64,000 bases of DNA from Closterium sp. Naga37s-1 (Eukaryota > Streptophyta > Zygnematophyceae > Desmidiales > Closteriaceae). Positions 1 to 10,175 of this stretch are shown piece after piece. The stretch spans positions 2,327,501 to 2,391,500 of the forward strand of contig CANJKZ010000010.1 in the NCBI GenBank assembly GCA_947471745.1. Direction: 5' to 3'. Under the pieces are notes generated by a model, which saw nothing but the letters and a program-made list of their open reading frames with translations, was not told the origin of the DNA and made no database searches. A program made the translations under genes and the position numbers. Numbering within the stretch: position 1 is the first letter of the stretch; each line of letters opens with the position of its first letter.

Positions 1-2942
1 CCAGGCGGGGGAACCTCGTCAACGTAGGTGCCTGTGGACTTCCAGGAAGCCATCTCTGTGTCCATAGCTGCCTGCCACTGAGAGGAGTAGGGACCCTCTA
101 TCGCCTCCGCGTAAGAGCGCGGAGTCGGGATGTCAAGTGCATCCGGGTCTCCCTCAGGGGTAAGCAGTACGGACACGAGATGAGGTGAAGCAGCAGCCAA
201 ACACTGGAACTCCTCCTGCCTGTCCTCAAGGACGTCCGTGCCAAGGGCACACTCACCCCCGACGGACGGAGGACAGACAGACTCAGACTCAGCGACAAGA
301 CAAGCAGCGTAGTCTAGACGACAGCGAGCAGCAAAGTCGACGAGCTCAGCAACTAGGGCAGACGCAGCAGTGGACGCAAAGGAAGGGTCAGCGACGACAG
401 CAGCAAGGAGACGCGTGACAGTAGGACTGGCAGCACGAAGAGAGTCCGACTCCGGGTCGAGAAGAGCAGGAAGAGAGGACTCAGGAGGAGAAGGCAAAGG
501 GGCACGCAGAGGAGCAGTGGACGGACGCAGAGACATCCGGTGCGTGCCAGGGACAGGAGGAGGACGCTGATGCGAACCACGACCACTAGCGCGAGTAGTA
601 CGGACAGGCGACGCAGGACGCGACGCAGGCTCACGACGCTTGGCAAGACCTCCAGTAGGACCAGTGTAGGGAGAAGGAGCGGGCAGTGGGGAGGCCGGCT
701 GTAACTGTAACTGTGACAGGACAGGCTGTGGACACTCTAAGGGAGGAGGAGGACCAGTAGAAGGCGGGAGACCAAGAACCTGCTGAAGGAGCGGAACGAA
801 GTACGGCCGAGGCCGCGCGGCGACTCCAGACACAGCAGGGACAGCACCAGTACCCCCAGCGGCAGCACCAGCGCCAGCAGCACCTCCAGCTCCAGTACCT
901 CCAGCAGGACCAGGAGCACCCCCAGCAGGACCGCCTCCAGGACCGACAGCAGTAGCCTCAGCGTCAACACCCTCAGCAGCTCCAGCTCCAGTCGTACCCG
1001 TAGGCCCAGCAGCTCCAGTACTCCCAGTACGAGCACCTCCGGGACCCGCGGCACCAGCACCCTCAGTAGCCGAAGAACCTCCAGCACCAGCAGCACGCCT
1101 CCAGCGCCGGGCAAACCACTCGTGCAGCTCCTGTGGAGAGAGTGGCTCCCGCCGAGACGAAGCACCCGGAGAACCTCTAGGCTCAGCACCGCCAGACGCC
1201 ACACAAGCAGGCCCAGCTCCCTCAGGCTCCGCACCCCCAGGCTCAGCACCTCCAGGCGTAGCACCCCCAGGCTCAGCACCCCCAGGCTCAGCACCCCCAG
1301 GCTCAGCACCCCCAGTAGTAGCACCTCCAGGCTCAGTACCCCCAGGCTCTGCACCCCCAGTAGTAGCACCCTCAGGCTCAGCACCCCCAGGCGTAGCACC
1401 CACACGCTCAGCACCCCCAGAGGCAGCACCCCCAGGCTCAGCATTCTCAGCAGCACCAGAGTCACCAGTAACCTCGACAGGCTCGACTGCGTCTACCTGG
1501 GACACACCTGAAGGGGCAGGACCCTGAGGGGGGAGGGGGTCTACCGGGGGGGGACCTGGCACAAGGAAGAGCGGTGGTGGGGGGAGGGACGGAGTGCGGT
1601 AGGGGAAGAGGCGGTAGTAGGGGACCGACTCGTCAAACGTGACGTCCTGGGAGGACAGAACACGGCGAGAGGTGGGGTGGTAGAACTGCCACCCTGGCGC
1701 GTCAGGGGGGAAGCCAAGGAAGACGCAAGGAGCAGCACGAGGGGACAGCTTGTCCGCAGACAAGTCGCGGACAAACGCCCGAGATCCCCAGACACGGAAC
1801 GCAGACGCATCGCCAACCTTCCCCGTCCACAGCAAAGCTGGGGAGGTCTCCGGCCTGGAGACCCTAGGGTGAAGGTTGATCTGATGCGCCGCGTACCGAA
1901 CCGCAAACGGCCACAGAAAATGGGGGGCAGCCGCATGCATCATGGACGTACGGGCGACGTCCATGACCATGCCAATGCGGCGCTCAGCAATCCCATTTTG
2001 CTGTGGAGAGTCCGGAAGCGTGAAGGTCTGGCGGATGCCTCGTGCACGACAGTAGGCTCGCAGAAGGCCAGAGGAGAACTCTCCACCTCTGTCAGAGTGC
2101 AGACGCAGAACAGGAAAGTCCGAGCCGAAGCTCTGCCTAAGCTGGAGACGAGCTGCGCGGATCCAGTCGATCAACACCTCAGTGACATCACCCTTGCTGC
2201 GCAAGGGGAAGACTGTGGTGTAACGCGAGTAGTCGTCAACCACCAGCAGGAAGTAGCGCTCGTGACCCTGTCCACGGACGCGGGCCGGGCCCCACACGTC
2301 CATGTGAAGCGTCTGCAGCGGGGCCTCTGTCGGAGGAAACTGGGAGGAGTGAGGGGCAGCCCGCTGCCGCCCCTCGACACAGGGGACGCAGGTAGGGCCA
2401 GGCCCCGGAGGAAGGGGAGGGAGGGACCGGGGAAGACCAGAGACAAGGACACGGGAGGCCATGCCTCGGAGACGAAGCAGGGAGGGGTGACCAAGGCGGT
2501 GGTGCCAGAGGAGAGTCTCGTGAGACAAGAGGCGACACGAACAGGGGGCAGACTCAGGACCAGACCTGGACGCTGCAGCAAACACCTGACCCGACGCAGC
2601 TACCTGACCAGACTCAGTGACTGGAGGAGACGCAGTGGTCAGGGTGTACAGGCTCGACCCCGGCCGACGGGTAAACGTGGCCAGGTGTCGGCCAGTCCGA
2701 GCGTCCGTGCAGTGGGTCACCCGCTGACTCGCAGGAGTGAACTGGTGAACCCCCGCATCCTGTAGGTCAGCACCACTCACCAAGTTCGTAGAGAACGAGG
2801 GGAGGTAAAGACCAGACAGGGTGCCAGAGGGGGCCGCCGGACACGGGAGGACAGTGGAGAAGTGAGCAAGGACAGGACCCCCAGAGGGGTCTGCCAGAGA
2901 GACCGCAACTGGCCGGCCAAGCGGCGTGAGTGTGGTGCGGTC
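1..2942 (-). pseudogene. protease-integrase-RT (partial) of copia A
   Basis: This continues the gag frame after the TGA. In order: the rest of the protease; the integrase zinc region; the catalytic core, with the second Asp in HSDRGGEF near 2080-2110 and the Glu near 1990 just before RIGMVMDV; the integrase C-terminal segment (FRVWGSRAF near 1780-1800); a linker at about 740-1500 made of short Gly/Ala/Pro/Glu repeats; then the RT N-terminus (EMASWKSTGTYVDEV) at the edge. No in-frame stop was found between 2940 and 3. Integrase would insert the cDNA and RT would copy the RNA, but the single TGA upstream leaves them untranslated unless it is read through. Confidence 0.85.
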
Positions 2943-3456
2943 TCAAAAGAAGGAGCGAGAAGCCCCCGAGTCAAGGGTGAAGGTGTGGGAGGCCGAAGCC
3001 GACGCAGAACCTGAGAGAGCAGACTCACCAGCACCTGAGGGAGCAGACGCACCTAGAGCAGCAGCCTCGCTAGCACCTAGAGCAGCAGCCTCACCAGTAC
3101 CTAGAGCAGCAGTCTCAATGCCCGGGTCGGGCGGAAAACACCGGTAACAGTCACCCTCATCACTAATAGTCACAGTATACATAGCAGCAAGAATAGCATC
3201 AAAGTCAAGGTCAAAGACAGCGACACCCGCCCTAGACAGCTCACCCCAGCGGGGGATCTCAGTGGCCTCAGGGAACTGGTGACGCCAAGCGTCCGTCAGG
3301 CGGCCAAAGCAGCGCTGGGTGGAGTGCGCACCCCCGCACTGGTCACCTGCGCGGTCGCCGGTGCGGAGGACGTAGGTGCACGGACCAGTACCCCCACCCC
3401 GCTGGCGTGCAGCGTACCACTCACGGAGCTGCTGAGGGGGGGGGATGTCACGAGTG

Positions 3457-3497
<41 letters not shown>

Positions 3498-4511
3498 CTG
3501 ACCACCACCGGAGCCGACCCTCTGCGCAGCGCCACCCCGACCAGCTCCACCTCCTCCGCCGCCGCCTCCTCCACCGCCGCTACCTCCGCTCCCACCGCCA
3601 CCGCCGCCGCCGCCTCCGCCTCCACCGCCGCCACCGACACCTCCACCCCCACCACCACCCCCACCCCCTCCACTGCCTCCACCGCCGCCTCCACCGCCCC
3701 CGCTAGCTCCTCCAGTGCCCCTGCCCCCCTTGCCCTTGCCAGGGCGGCGTCTCCTGCTAGGGGTAGACGCCGCACGGACCGACTCAAGCCCAACGAGGTC
3801 GGCCGCAGCAGCAGAGGCAACAGAGGGCAAAAGGGGGGAGGGGGAACACCCCTCAAAGATGGGGGTGCGAGGGTCACCACGAGAGGCTCCTACAGCGACT
3901 ATGCTCTTCTCTGCTGCTAGGAGGGACTTCTCGAGGAGGTCAACGGTGAGAGTGGTGGGGCAAACTGAGAGGAAGTGGTCCCTGACTACGCGAAGGGAGT
4001 CAGGGAGCCGGGTGACTATGTAGTAGAGGGTGATGTACATGGGGGGGGGGTTCTTGGCGCAGAACTCAGCAGGAAGCGCAGCGCGGTAGCGAGTGTCACT
4101 AGTGCGGAGGTGCGTAATGAGGTCAGCGACTGTGGGAAAGGCAGCAAGGTCAGGGAAGAGGTACGGTAGCATGAGGCGGCTCAGTGCAGCAGTGGCAGGG
4201 GAGGAGTAGCGCGCAACTACAGCGTCGTACAAGGTGTGAGCACTCTTGTACTGGCTAAAGTGCGCACGCTCAGAGGTAGGCAGGTGGCGACGCACAGCAA
4301 GACGTGCAGCAGCATCGCGCGTGGCCCACTGTGAGCGAACAGTGGCGTCAGCATCAGCAGCGGGGGCAGGGGAGGCACCAGAAGTGAGGTCAAAGAGGGA
4401 GAGGCCGTCTGCTCTGTCGCACTGTAAGAAAAGCTGCAGGTCATCTATCCAGACGTCAAAGTCAATGGCCCGACCCTCAGCGTCAAAAGCGAGGACACTA
4501 GGGGTAGCCAT
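2943..4511 (-). pseudogene. gag and protease start of copia A, ended by a premature TGA
   Basis: 522 codons from an ATG at 4511. Residues 1-230 are the capsid-like gag part (begins MATPSVLAFD). Residues 260-335 are almost all glycine. Residues 340-351 are twelve glutamines. Residues 377-402 carry a C-x13-C-x3-H-x4-C motif in place of a normal CCHC knuckle. A PQQLREWYA motif precedes it. The last residues are the retropepsin active site, LDSGAS. The ORF then meets TGA at 2943-2945; copy C has CGA at this codon and reads on. The downstream frame stays open to the window edge, so gag-pol was one ORF broken by a single C-to-T change at a CpG. Gag would package element RNA; the protease would mature the polyprotein. 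Confidence 0.85.
3459..3494 (-). repeat. (CAG)12 trinucleotide run in gag of copia A
   Basis: Twelve CTG units on the plus strand, read as CAG on the coding strand and giving twelve glutamines in gag. The neighbouring 3540-3720 is a GGN-rich stretch that encodes polyglycine. Both are likely to vary in length between copies. Confidence 0.9.
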
Positions 4512-4559
4512 GACAGCAGTAGACTAGCAGCGCAAACAGGAGGGTGAGGGCAGTGCTGT

Positions 4560-5240
4560 GAAAGAGGCGCTGCTCTTACCGGATAGGGCGGCTCGGGTGG
4601 CTTGGCTGCAGGGCGGCTCGGCGGCTCGGCTGCTGGGCGGCTCGGCGGCTCGGCTGCTGGGCGGCTCGGCGGCTCGGCTTCTGGGCGGCTCGGCTGCTGG
4701 GCGGCTCGGCGGCTGGGCGGCTCGGCTGCTTGGCGGCGCGGCGGGGTCGCTGAGAGGGCGGCGTCTGGGGCCGCTGGGAGGAGGCGGCGAGGCCGCTGAG
4801 AGGAGGCGGCGGGGCCGCAGGTAGGTGGCGGGGCCGCTAGTAGGTGGCGGGGCCGCAGGTAGGTGGCGGGGCCGCGGGTAGGTGGCGGGGCCGCTAGTAG
4901 GTGGCGGGGCCGCACAGGTAGGTGGCGGGGCCGCACAGGTAGGTGGCGGGGCCGCGGAGGGCGGCGACGAGCCGTAGGGGGCCGTGAGGGGCCGCGGGAG
5001 GGGCCGTAAGGGGCGTAAGGGGCCGCGCGAGGGGCCGTAAGGGACGGCGCGAGGGGCCGTAAGGGGCGGCACGAGGGGCCGTAAGGGCGGCGCGACGGGC
5101 GCGACGGGCCGTAAGGGCGGCACGAAGGGCCGTAAGGGCGGCGCGAAGGGCCGTTAAGGGCGACGCGACGGGGCCTTGAGGGGCCTAGCGAGGGCGCGAC
5201 GGTAGGGAGAGCACACAGGGCGCGACTCGGGCCTGAGCGA
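4560..5240 (-). repeat. GC-rich tandem-repeat leader of copia A
   Basis: The untranslated leader between primer site and gag consists of three successive repeat blocks. About 4600-4740 is built on GGCGGCTCGGCTGCTGG. About 4815-4955 is built on GGTAGGTGGCGGGGCCGC, near 18 bp. About 4975-5160 is built on GGGGCCGTAAGGG. ORFs through it are repeat artefacts. Sibling elements have leaders in the same place with different repeat units. Confidence 0.85.
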
Positions 5241-5296
5241 AGCGCGCTCCGGGCAGGAAAAAAAAAAAAATTTCGTGGTGGTGGGCCCTAGGAATA

Positions 5297-5312
5297 GTTC
5301 CCACTAGGGAAC
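5297..5312 (-). other. Perfect hairpin just after the primer site (copia A)
   Basis: GTTCCC and GGGAAC flank the 4-nt loop TAGT, 2 bases inside the primer-binding site. The same hairpin occurs in C and G, and a different perfect hairpin occupies this place in H. A conserved GGGCCCACC box and a T-rich tract follow on the element strand. Confidence 0.75.
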
Positions 5313-5314
5313 CT

Positions 5315-5325
5315 GCTCGATACCA
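5315..5325 (-). other. Primer-binding site of copia A
   Basis: On the minus strand TGGTATCGAGC directly follows the LTR. It nearly matches the complement of the 3' end of initiator Met-tRNA (TGGTATCAGAGC), the usual copia primer. Confidence 0.8.
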
Positions 5326-5451
5326 TGAGAAGAAACGAGGAATGAGAATGACTAAGGGAAAGTTGGGTACAAATACAAACCCTAGAATGACTGTACCCCA
5401 TATGTGCTACCCCACTATAGCCTACAGTAGCTCTGTCATATAAATCTGACA
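5326..5451 (-). repeat. 5' LTR of copia A (126 bp)
   Basis: The boundaries are TG...CA in minus orientation. The length is exactly that of the two C LTRs and of the G LTR, and the sequence aligns to them with about 25-30% difference (for example the shared TACCCCACTA block). It is placed directly against the primer site. Confidence 0.85.
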
Positions 5452-5518
5452 TGGTTTCGACCAGGCACTTATGTCAGAAGCCTAGCTAGAACTTAGTAGC
5501 CATAGCTAGGGTTTAGGG

Positions 5519-5725
5519 TACACGAAAGAGAAATGGAAGATGAGAGTTGAACTAGAAAGGAGAGGGATACAAATAGCAAGCCCAAAAAAGTTATACTCAC
5601 TATTGAATACCCCACTACAGAATAGACAAGCATAATATTCTGACACACCCCCATAGTCAAAATGGGGTATAATAAGCACAGCAAGCAGTCATAGAGCAGG
5701 TTCACAAGGACAAGCAAAGCTAGAG
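5519..5725 (-). mobile_element. Remnant 3' end of a second short-LTR copia
   Basis: On the minus strand 5646-5656 reads CTATGGGGGTG, the same polypurine tract as in copia C. A degenerate 126-bp-type LTR (about 5519-5645) follows it, with the TACCCCACTACAG block. The 70 bases upstream resemble the 3' untranslated tail of copia C. The body of the element is gone. The left LTR boundary is approximate. Confidence 0.6.
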
Positions 5726-6050
5726 GCATTCACAGAGGGCAAGTGAGGAGGAGGAGGGAATGTGAGAGGAGAGGAGATGGGAGGCGACGACGGAAGCTGC
5801 AGACACACGGTAGCGGCTGGCTCAGTGGCTACCGAAGCAAAGGCCCGGACTACAGGAGTAACTGGCTCCGCGGCTACGCCGAGCGGCTGGAGCAACTGAC
5901 CCACGGGCGACTGGCAACTACCGGGGATTGTAGCCTTCGGACTACTGGCGCTGCTGGCGACACGACGGCTCAACCTCCGCTCAACCTCTCCCAACTGTCC
6001 CACCCCCCCTTTCACACACCCCTTGTTGCACCCCTAGCTCCACTCCCATT
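5726..6050. other. No gene recognised; expected 5' LTR of gypsy B is missing
   Basis: About 320 bases lie before the primer site of gypsy B. The sequence does not resemble the candidate 3' LTR of B (17327-17690), so the original 5' LTR was lost or replaced. ORFs here are short and show no known domain. Confidence 0.5.
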
Positions 6051-6062
6051 TGGTATTAGAGC
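6051..6062 (+). other. Primer-binding site of gypsy B
   Basis: TGGTATTAGAGC differs by one base from the Met-tRNA primer site TGGTATCAGAGC. It lies 176 bases before the gag ATG. Confidence 0.75.
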
Positions 6063-6237
6063 CTCTTTCTTTTCGGACCGCGCATCTCCGCACCCCAGGA
6101 AATCAACTTTTGATTTTTCTTTTTCACTCGAAGGGACTCACGCACCTTAGCCCCTAGGAGCCGCTGTCCTCGCGTTCTCTCGTAAACGCGTGCAGCCACG
6201 ACTGCGCCTAGACTAAGCCGAGCCGACGCCCTTCGCA

Positions 6238-7329
6238 ATGGCCGAGCACATTGACGTCACCACTCTCACGCAGGAGCGTATGAACGAACTGCTGCAGCAA
6301 CTTCACGAAAGCTCTGAAGAAATCGCGGCGCTGACGGCAGAACGTACATCCCTGCAAAATGACGTCGCACGAGCACAGCAAGCACAATCTCAAGCACCTG
6401 GCACTCCGGTACAGCCCGCACCACAGACATCGCAACATGGAAGCGTGGGGCAACCCGCGAGCGCGGCCAGTGATGGCGTCGTTCGCCACGACGGAGACGA
6501 CAACCACGGCACGACACACCCCGACGTGACGAATGCAGCCGGAAGTCAGCCTCGAGTCACGATTTCTGTGCCGCCCGGCGAATCAGCACTACCGTCGCCG
6601 ATGCCGCTGAAGCCGCAGCGTCCGCCATGCTTTGACCAGAGTCAACGGGGTGGTCCTACCGTTAAGGCGTGGTTGTTCACGTTGAACGTCTTCTTCGACA
6701 CCAACTACGTCTCGGAGGATACGGCGAAAATCCGCTATGCTGTGTCGCTGTTGCGAGGACCCGCCATGGACTGGTGGCGTGTCATCGTCACGAGGCCGGT
6801 GGACTACGCGACTCTAACGACACGGGAAGGACAAACCGGACCCTGGGCGCCGTCGTATTTCGTGGAGGTGCCCCAATATCGCACGTGGGACGCGTGGTGC
6901 GCAGGTCTGCGCGCTCGGTTTGAGCCAATCGCGGCTTTGATCGCGGCGCGACAGAAGCTCCGCACTTGGCGCCAACTCGGTTCCGTCCAGGACTACACGA
7001 GCGGGTTTCTGGCACTATGCGAGCAAGTGGGTTACATGCACGAGAGCGAACGCATTCTCGCCATGGCGGAGAAACTCGATTTCTTCCGCCAACCGAGACC
7101 GGGGTCCTATGGAGGCAAAAACTAGGGACATCGGTCTCGTGGGACGAACGAGGGCGCTACGATACGTGCCGTCGCCACGAATGCCGCTGCCGCACCGTTC
7201 AAAGGGCGCTGCTTCGCGTGCAATCGGCCGGGACACCGCAAGAGCGTATGCTCGGAAAACGCTAAGGGAAAGGGGGAAGCTGAGCAGCAGAAACAGACCA
7301 AGCAGCAGGGAAACGCTGGGAGTCAGTAG
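6238..7329 (+). pseudogene. gag of gypsy B with an internal TAG
   Basis: The ATG at 6238 opens a gag of the Ty3 type. An N-terminal coiled-coil-like stretch (residues 5-50) is followed by a Ser/Thr/Pro region, and then a capsid domain around residues 120-285 with the segment PCFDQSQRGGPTVKAWLFTL. TAG at 7123-7125 stops the frame. In the same frame downstream lies a standard CCHC zinc knuckle (CFACNRPGHRKSVC, near 7210-7251) and the natural end at 7327. So one nonsense codon separates capsid from nucleocapsid. Gag would form the virus-like particle and bind element RNA. A second copy of the knuckle region is at 42511. Confidence 0.85.
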
Positions 7330-7388
7330 CAGATGGGCTCTCTACTAACAGGTCACGCCGCTCGCCCGACCCAACCGGCCCTCACCGA

Positions 7389-9322
7389 GTGATTGTGCCG
7401 GTTCACGCAATCAACCACACCCGGCCGAATAAGGAGGGTACTACGGTAGACAGCCCCATACTGCTTAGTGGGAAAATCGGGACGGACTTAGTTAAAATCT
7501 TCGTAGACGGGGGAGCCAACCACAACCTCATCAACACTGCCATAGCACGGAAACTGAAACTGCCACTAGACAGATGCTTACCCGAGATCGACGCAAGATT
7601 GGTTGACGGCACACCACTGGCGATACGGGAACGGGTAGACCGGGTTCGGATTCGATGCAGGGGTAACTTCACGTTTAGCCAGGAAATGCTCGCGACAACC
7701 CTCGACGGAACCGACATTTTACTCGGTCGTGATAGGCTGCGACGACACAATCCGCGAATCGACTTGACGACAGGTGACTGCACTGTGCGAGTGAACGGTA
7801 ACAACATCGCCCTACCTCACTGGGGCTCGCCTAAGTCTTCGTCGGTGCGTGTCAACGCGATCACGATGAAACGCGCTGTAGCGGTAGGAGGTGATGTGTA
7901 CGCGGTTGACATTAGGGAAGCCGAGGCAGCAGACGAAGGGGGGGATTTACAGAAACTGCTAGCCGATGTACTGGATGATCTGGCAGCACTCATGAAGCAC
8001 TACAGTGAAATATTTCCAGACGATCTACCGACGGGACTGCCACCTTAGTGACCGCACGACAACAGGATAGAATTAGAGCCGGGGGCACAGCCGACAGTAT
8101 AGCGACGGTTCCGACTGACCCAACCCGAACTAGACGAACTGAGGAAGCAACTGGATTACCTGCTGGAGAAAGAGTTCATTCGCCCGAGTTCATCACCCTT
8201 CGCAGCACCGATACTGTTCACGCCGAAGAAGGACGGGGGTTTTCGCATGTGCATAGACTACCGAGCACTGAACAGGGTTACCATTAAATCCCATTACCCC
8301 ATTCCGCGAACCGACGAACTGATCGACCAACTGCGCACCACCCGGGTTTTCTCGAAAATTGACCTCAGAGGGGGTTACCATCAGATTCGCGTCAACCCAC
8401 CCAACTGCCCCAAGACAGCTTTCTAAATACGCTACGGATCCTTCGAATATACCGTCATGCCCTTCGGACTGACCAACGCCCCCGCCACCTTCCAAATGAC
8501 CATGATTGAAGCATTCCGCCCGCTTTTAGATAAGTGCGTCATCGTGTATCTCAACGACATCCTGATTTACAGCCCCGACAGAGCACAGCACTTACAGGAT
8601 ATTGAAGCAGTTTTTAAAATACTGAGTGCGAACCGCCTACTGACCAAAGCCTCTAAGTGTGAGTTTTTACAGGACCGACTGGAGTTTTTGGGACACATTA
8701 TTTCAGCCGAAGGAGTGGAAATAGACCCGAAGAAGATTGTGACGATTCAAGCATGGCACGCGCCGACCCACTTGACCGAGTTGCAGAGTTTTCTGGGGTT
8801 CGTCAACTACGTGCGCCGGTTCATCCCCAACATGGCGAAGTTGACTGCCCCGTTGACTGACCTGCTGAGGAAGGGGGTTGAGTACACGTGTGGGGAGAAA
8901 GAGCAAGCTGCCTTCTCAGCCCTCAAAAACATTTTGTGCTCGTCGCCCGTGCTTCACATCGCACATCCGCACCGTCTGTTCGAGCTCGTCACTGACGCTA
9001 GCGACATCGCTGTGGGAGCAGTACTGTTGCAGGACTTCGGGAACGGCCTCCAGCCAATCGCGTACGAGTCCCGCAAGCTTCACCCGCCAGAACGCAACTA
9101 CCCGATACACGACCGCGAGATGCTGGCAATCGTGCACGCGTACAAGGTGTGGCGATGTTACCTCACGGGAGTAGACGTGACAGTACGGACAGACCACCAA
9201 TCACTACAGTACCTTCGCGCCCAACCGAATCTCAACCCGCGACAGATCTGCTCGTTGGACAATCTGGAGTCCAACTTCCACAACATGGTCACATACAAAA
9301 AAGGTGCATCCAACATCGCCGA
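7389..9322 (+). pseudogene. protease-RT-RNase H of gypsy B (first part of pol)
   Basis: The frame stays open as protease from 7389 to 8045, with FVDGGANHN at the active site (DSGA expected, so DGGA is unusual) and ILLGRDRL downstream. In the same frame TAG (8046) and TGA (8049), a third stop near 8100 and TAA near 8424 interrupt. RT follows ([37 protein letters not shown]). The catalytic box reads YLNDILIYS where YxDD is required, so the first Asp is Asn. RNase H has VTDASD, REMLAIV and DHQSL. The reading stops at Ala-Asp of NIAD, where copia D inserted. There is no ATG at the start; gag is in a different frame, as in many gypsy elements. Confidence 0.88.
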
Positions 9323-10141
9323 TGTTGGTGCAACCCTACGGTTTGCACTCGGCTTGTCGTCCGTGTGCGTGAATGTGTGTGTGTATGGAATGGTATGAGG
9401 GCATGGGATAATATATATTTCATGCTTATAATTGTGTGTGAATGTTGAGTCATGATGTCGAGTGTGTGTGTCGAGTCAATAGCGAGTTATCGCTAGACGC
9501 GTGTTACGCGGTCGTTTGTGTCTCGCGCGCGGTTTCTATTTTGTCGTGCGCGGTTTCTATTTTGTCCCGCGTCGAACGTTCGGCGTGTCGCAGGTGTGTG
9601 CAGCAGACCCATCAAGAACTCAAGGATGAGTTTGTGATGAAGAGCCCGAGCCTTGGTGTCAAGCCTCATGTGATTTCGAAGCTTGCCAAAAGGGTACACC
9701 TCAAGATATTGAAGATAGTTACATTACTTTGTGTAGTGTAACATTTCACTTGGTGTAGGCCCTAGTGAAGGGTAGTTTCGAGACCCTTCGTGGTTGGGGA
9801 CAGTGTGGCACTGTTCCACATCACTGTACCTCGGTTCTTGGGGTTTGTAGGAGCTGGGAGTCATTCCCAACTCGTAACTCTTCCTATCTTGTGTTCTAAG
9901 ACTATAGTGGCTGCCATAGTACCGTTCGTTCAAACCGACGCTGTGTCGTCAATTCTTTATCAAATCGTGCAATCTAAATTGATAATTGTAGACGACGTGA
10001 AGACGCTCCAGATCCAATTTGAATCAAGTCATTTGCAGCTGTTAGCAGAACGCTATCAACGTTTGAAGCCGCTGTGCAGAAATCCGTCTGTGCTCTCTAT
10101 CTTTCGTTTTAGGCACATTCAAGCCTATTGTGACTATAACA
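9323..10141 (+). repeat. 5' LTR of copia D (819 bp)
   Basis: TGTTGGTG...CTATAACA. It carries an AT-rich TATA-like stretch (GATAATATATATTT, near 9409) that could be the promoter. The equal-length partner is at 14979-15797. The LTRs of E and X belong to the same family. Confidence 0.95.
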
Positions 10142-10143
10142 AG

Positions 10144-10155
10144 TGGTATCAGAGC
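10144..10155 (+). other. Primer-binding site of copia D
   Basis: TGGTATCAGAGC, a perfect initiator Met-tRNA primer site, lies 2 nt after the LTR. Confidence 0.92.
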
Positions 10156-10175
10156 CCCTTGGAGCAGTTTCGACA

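Larger units (their letters stand above)
1..5451 (-). mobile_element. Ty1/copia element A, short-LTR family, 3' part outside window
   Basis: Copia retrotransposon on the minus strand. It has a 126-bp 5' LTR at 5326-5451, a Met-tRNA-type primer site, a GC-rich tandem-repeat leader, gag and protease, integrase, a proline/glycine/alanine-rich linker, and the start of RT at the window edge. RNase H and the 3' LTR lie outside. The codon register is the same from the gag ATG to position 3 and I find only one interrupting stop, so this is a fairly young copy. The protein order protease-integrase-RT defines copia. Confidence 0.93.

Noticed and set aside
737..1465. Leu/Val-rich 242-codon minus ORF as a membrane protein
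   Set aside because: Out-of-frame reading of the Gly/Ala/Glu/Pro linker repeats of element A; the true frame continues from integrase to RT.
9442..9741. ORFs inside the LTRs of D, present twice (also 15098-15397)
   Set aside because: They repeat because the LTR repeats; no domain, and they lie in promoter and untranslated sequence.
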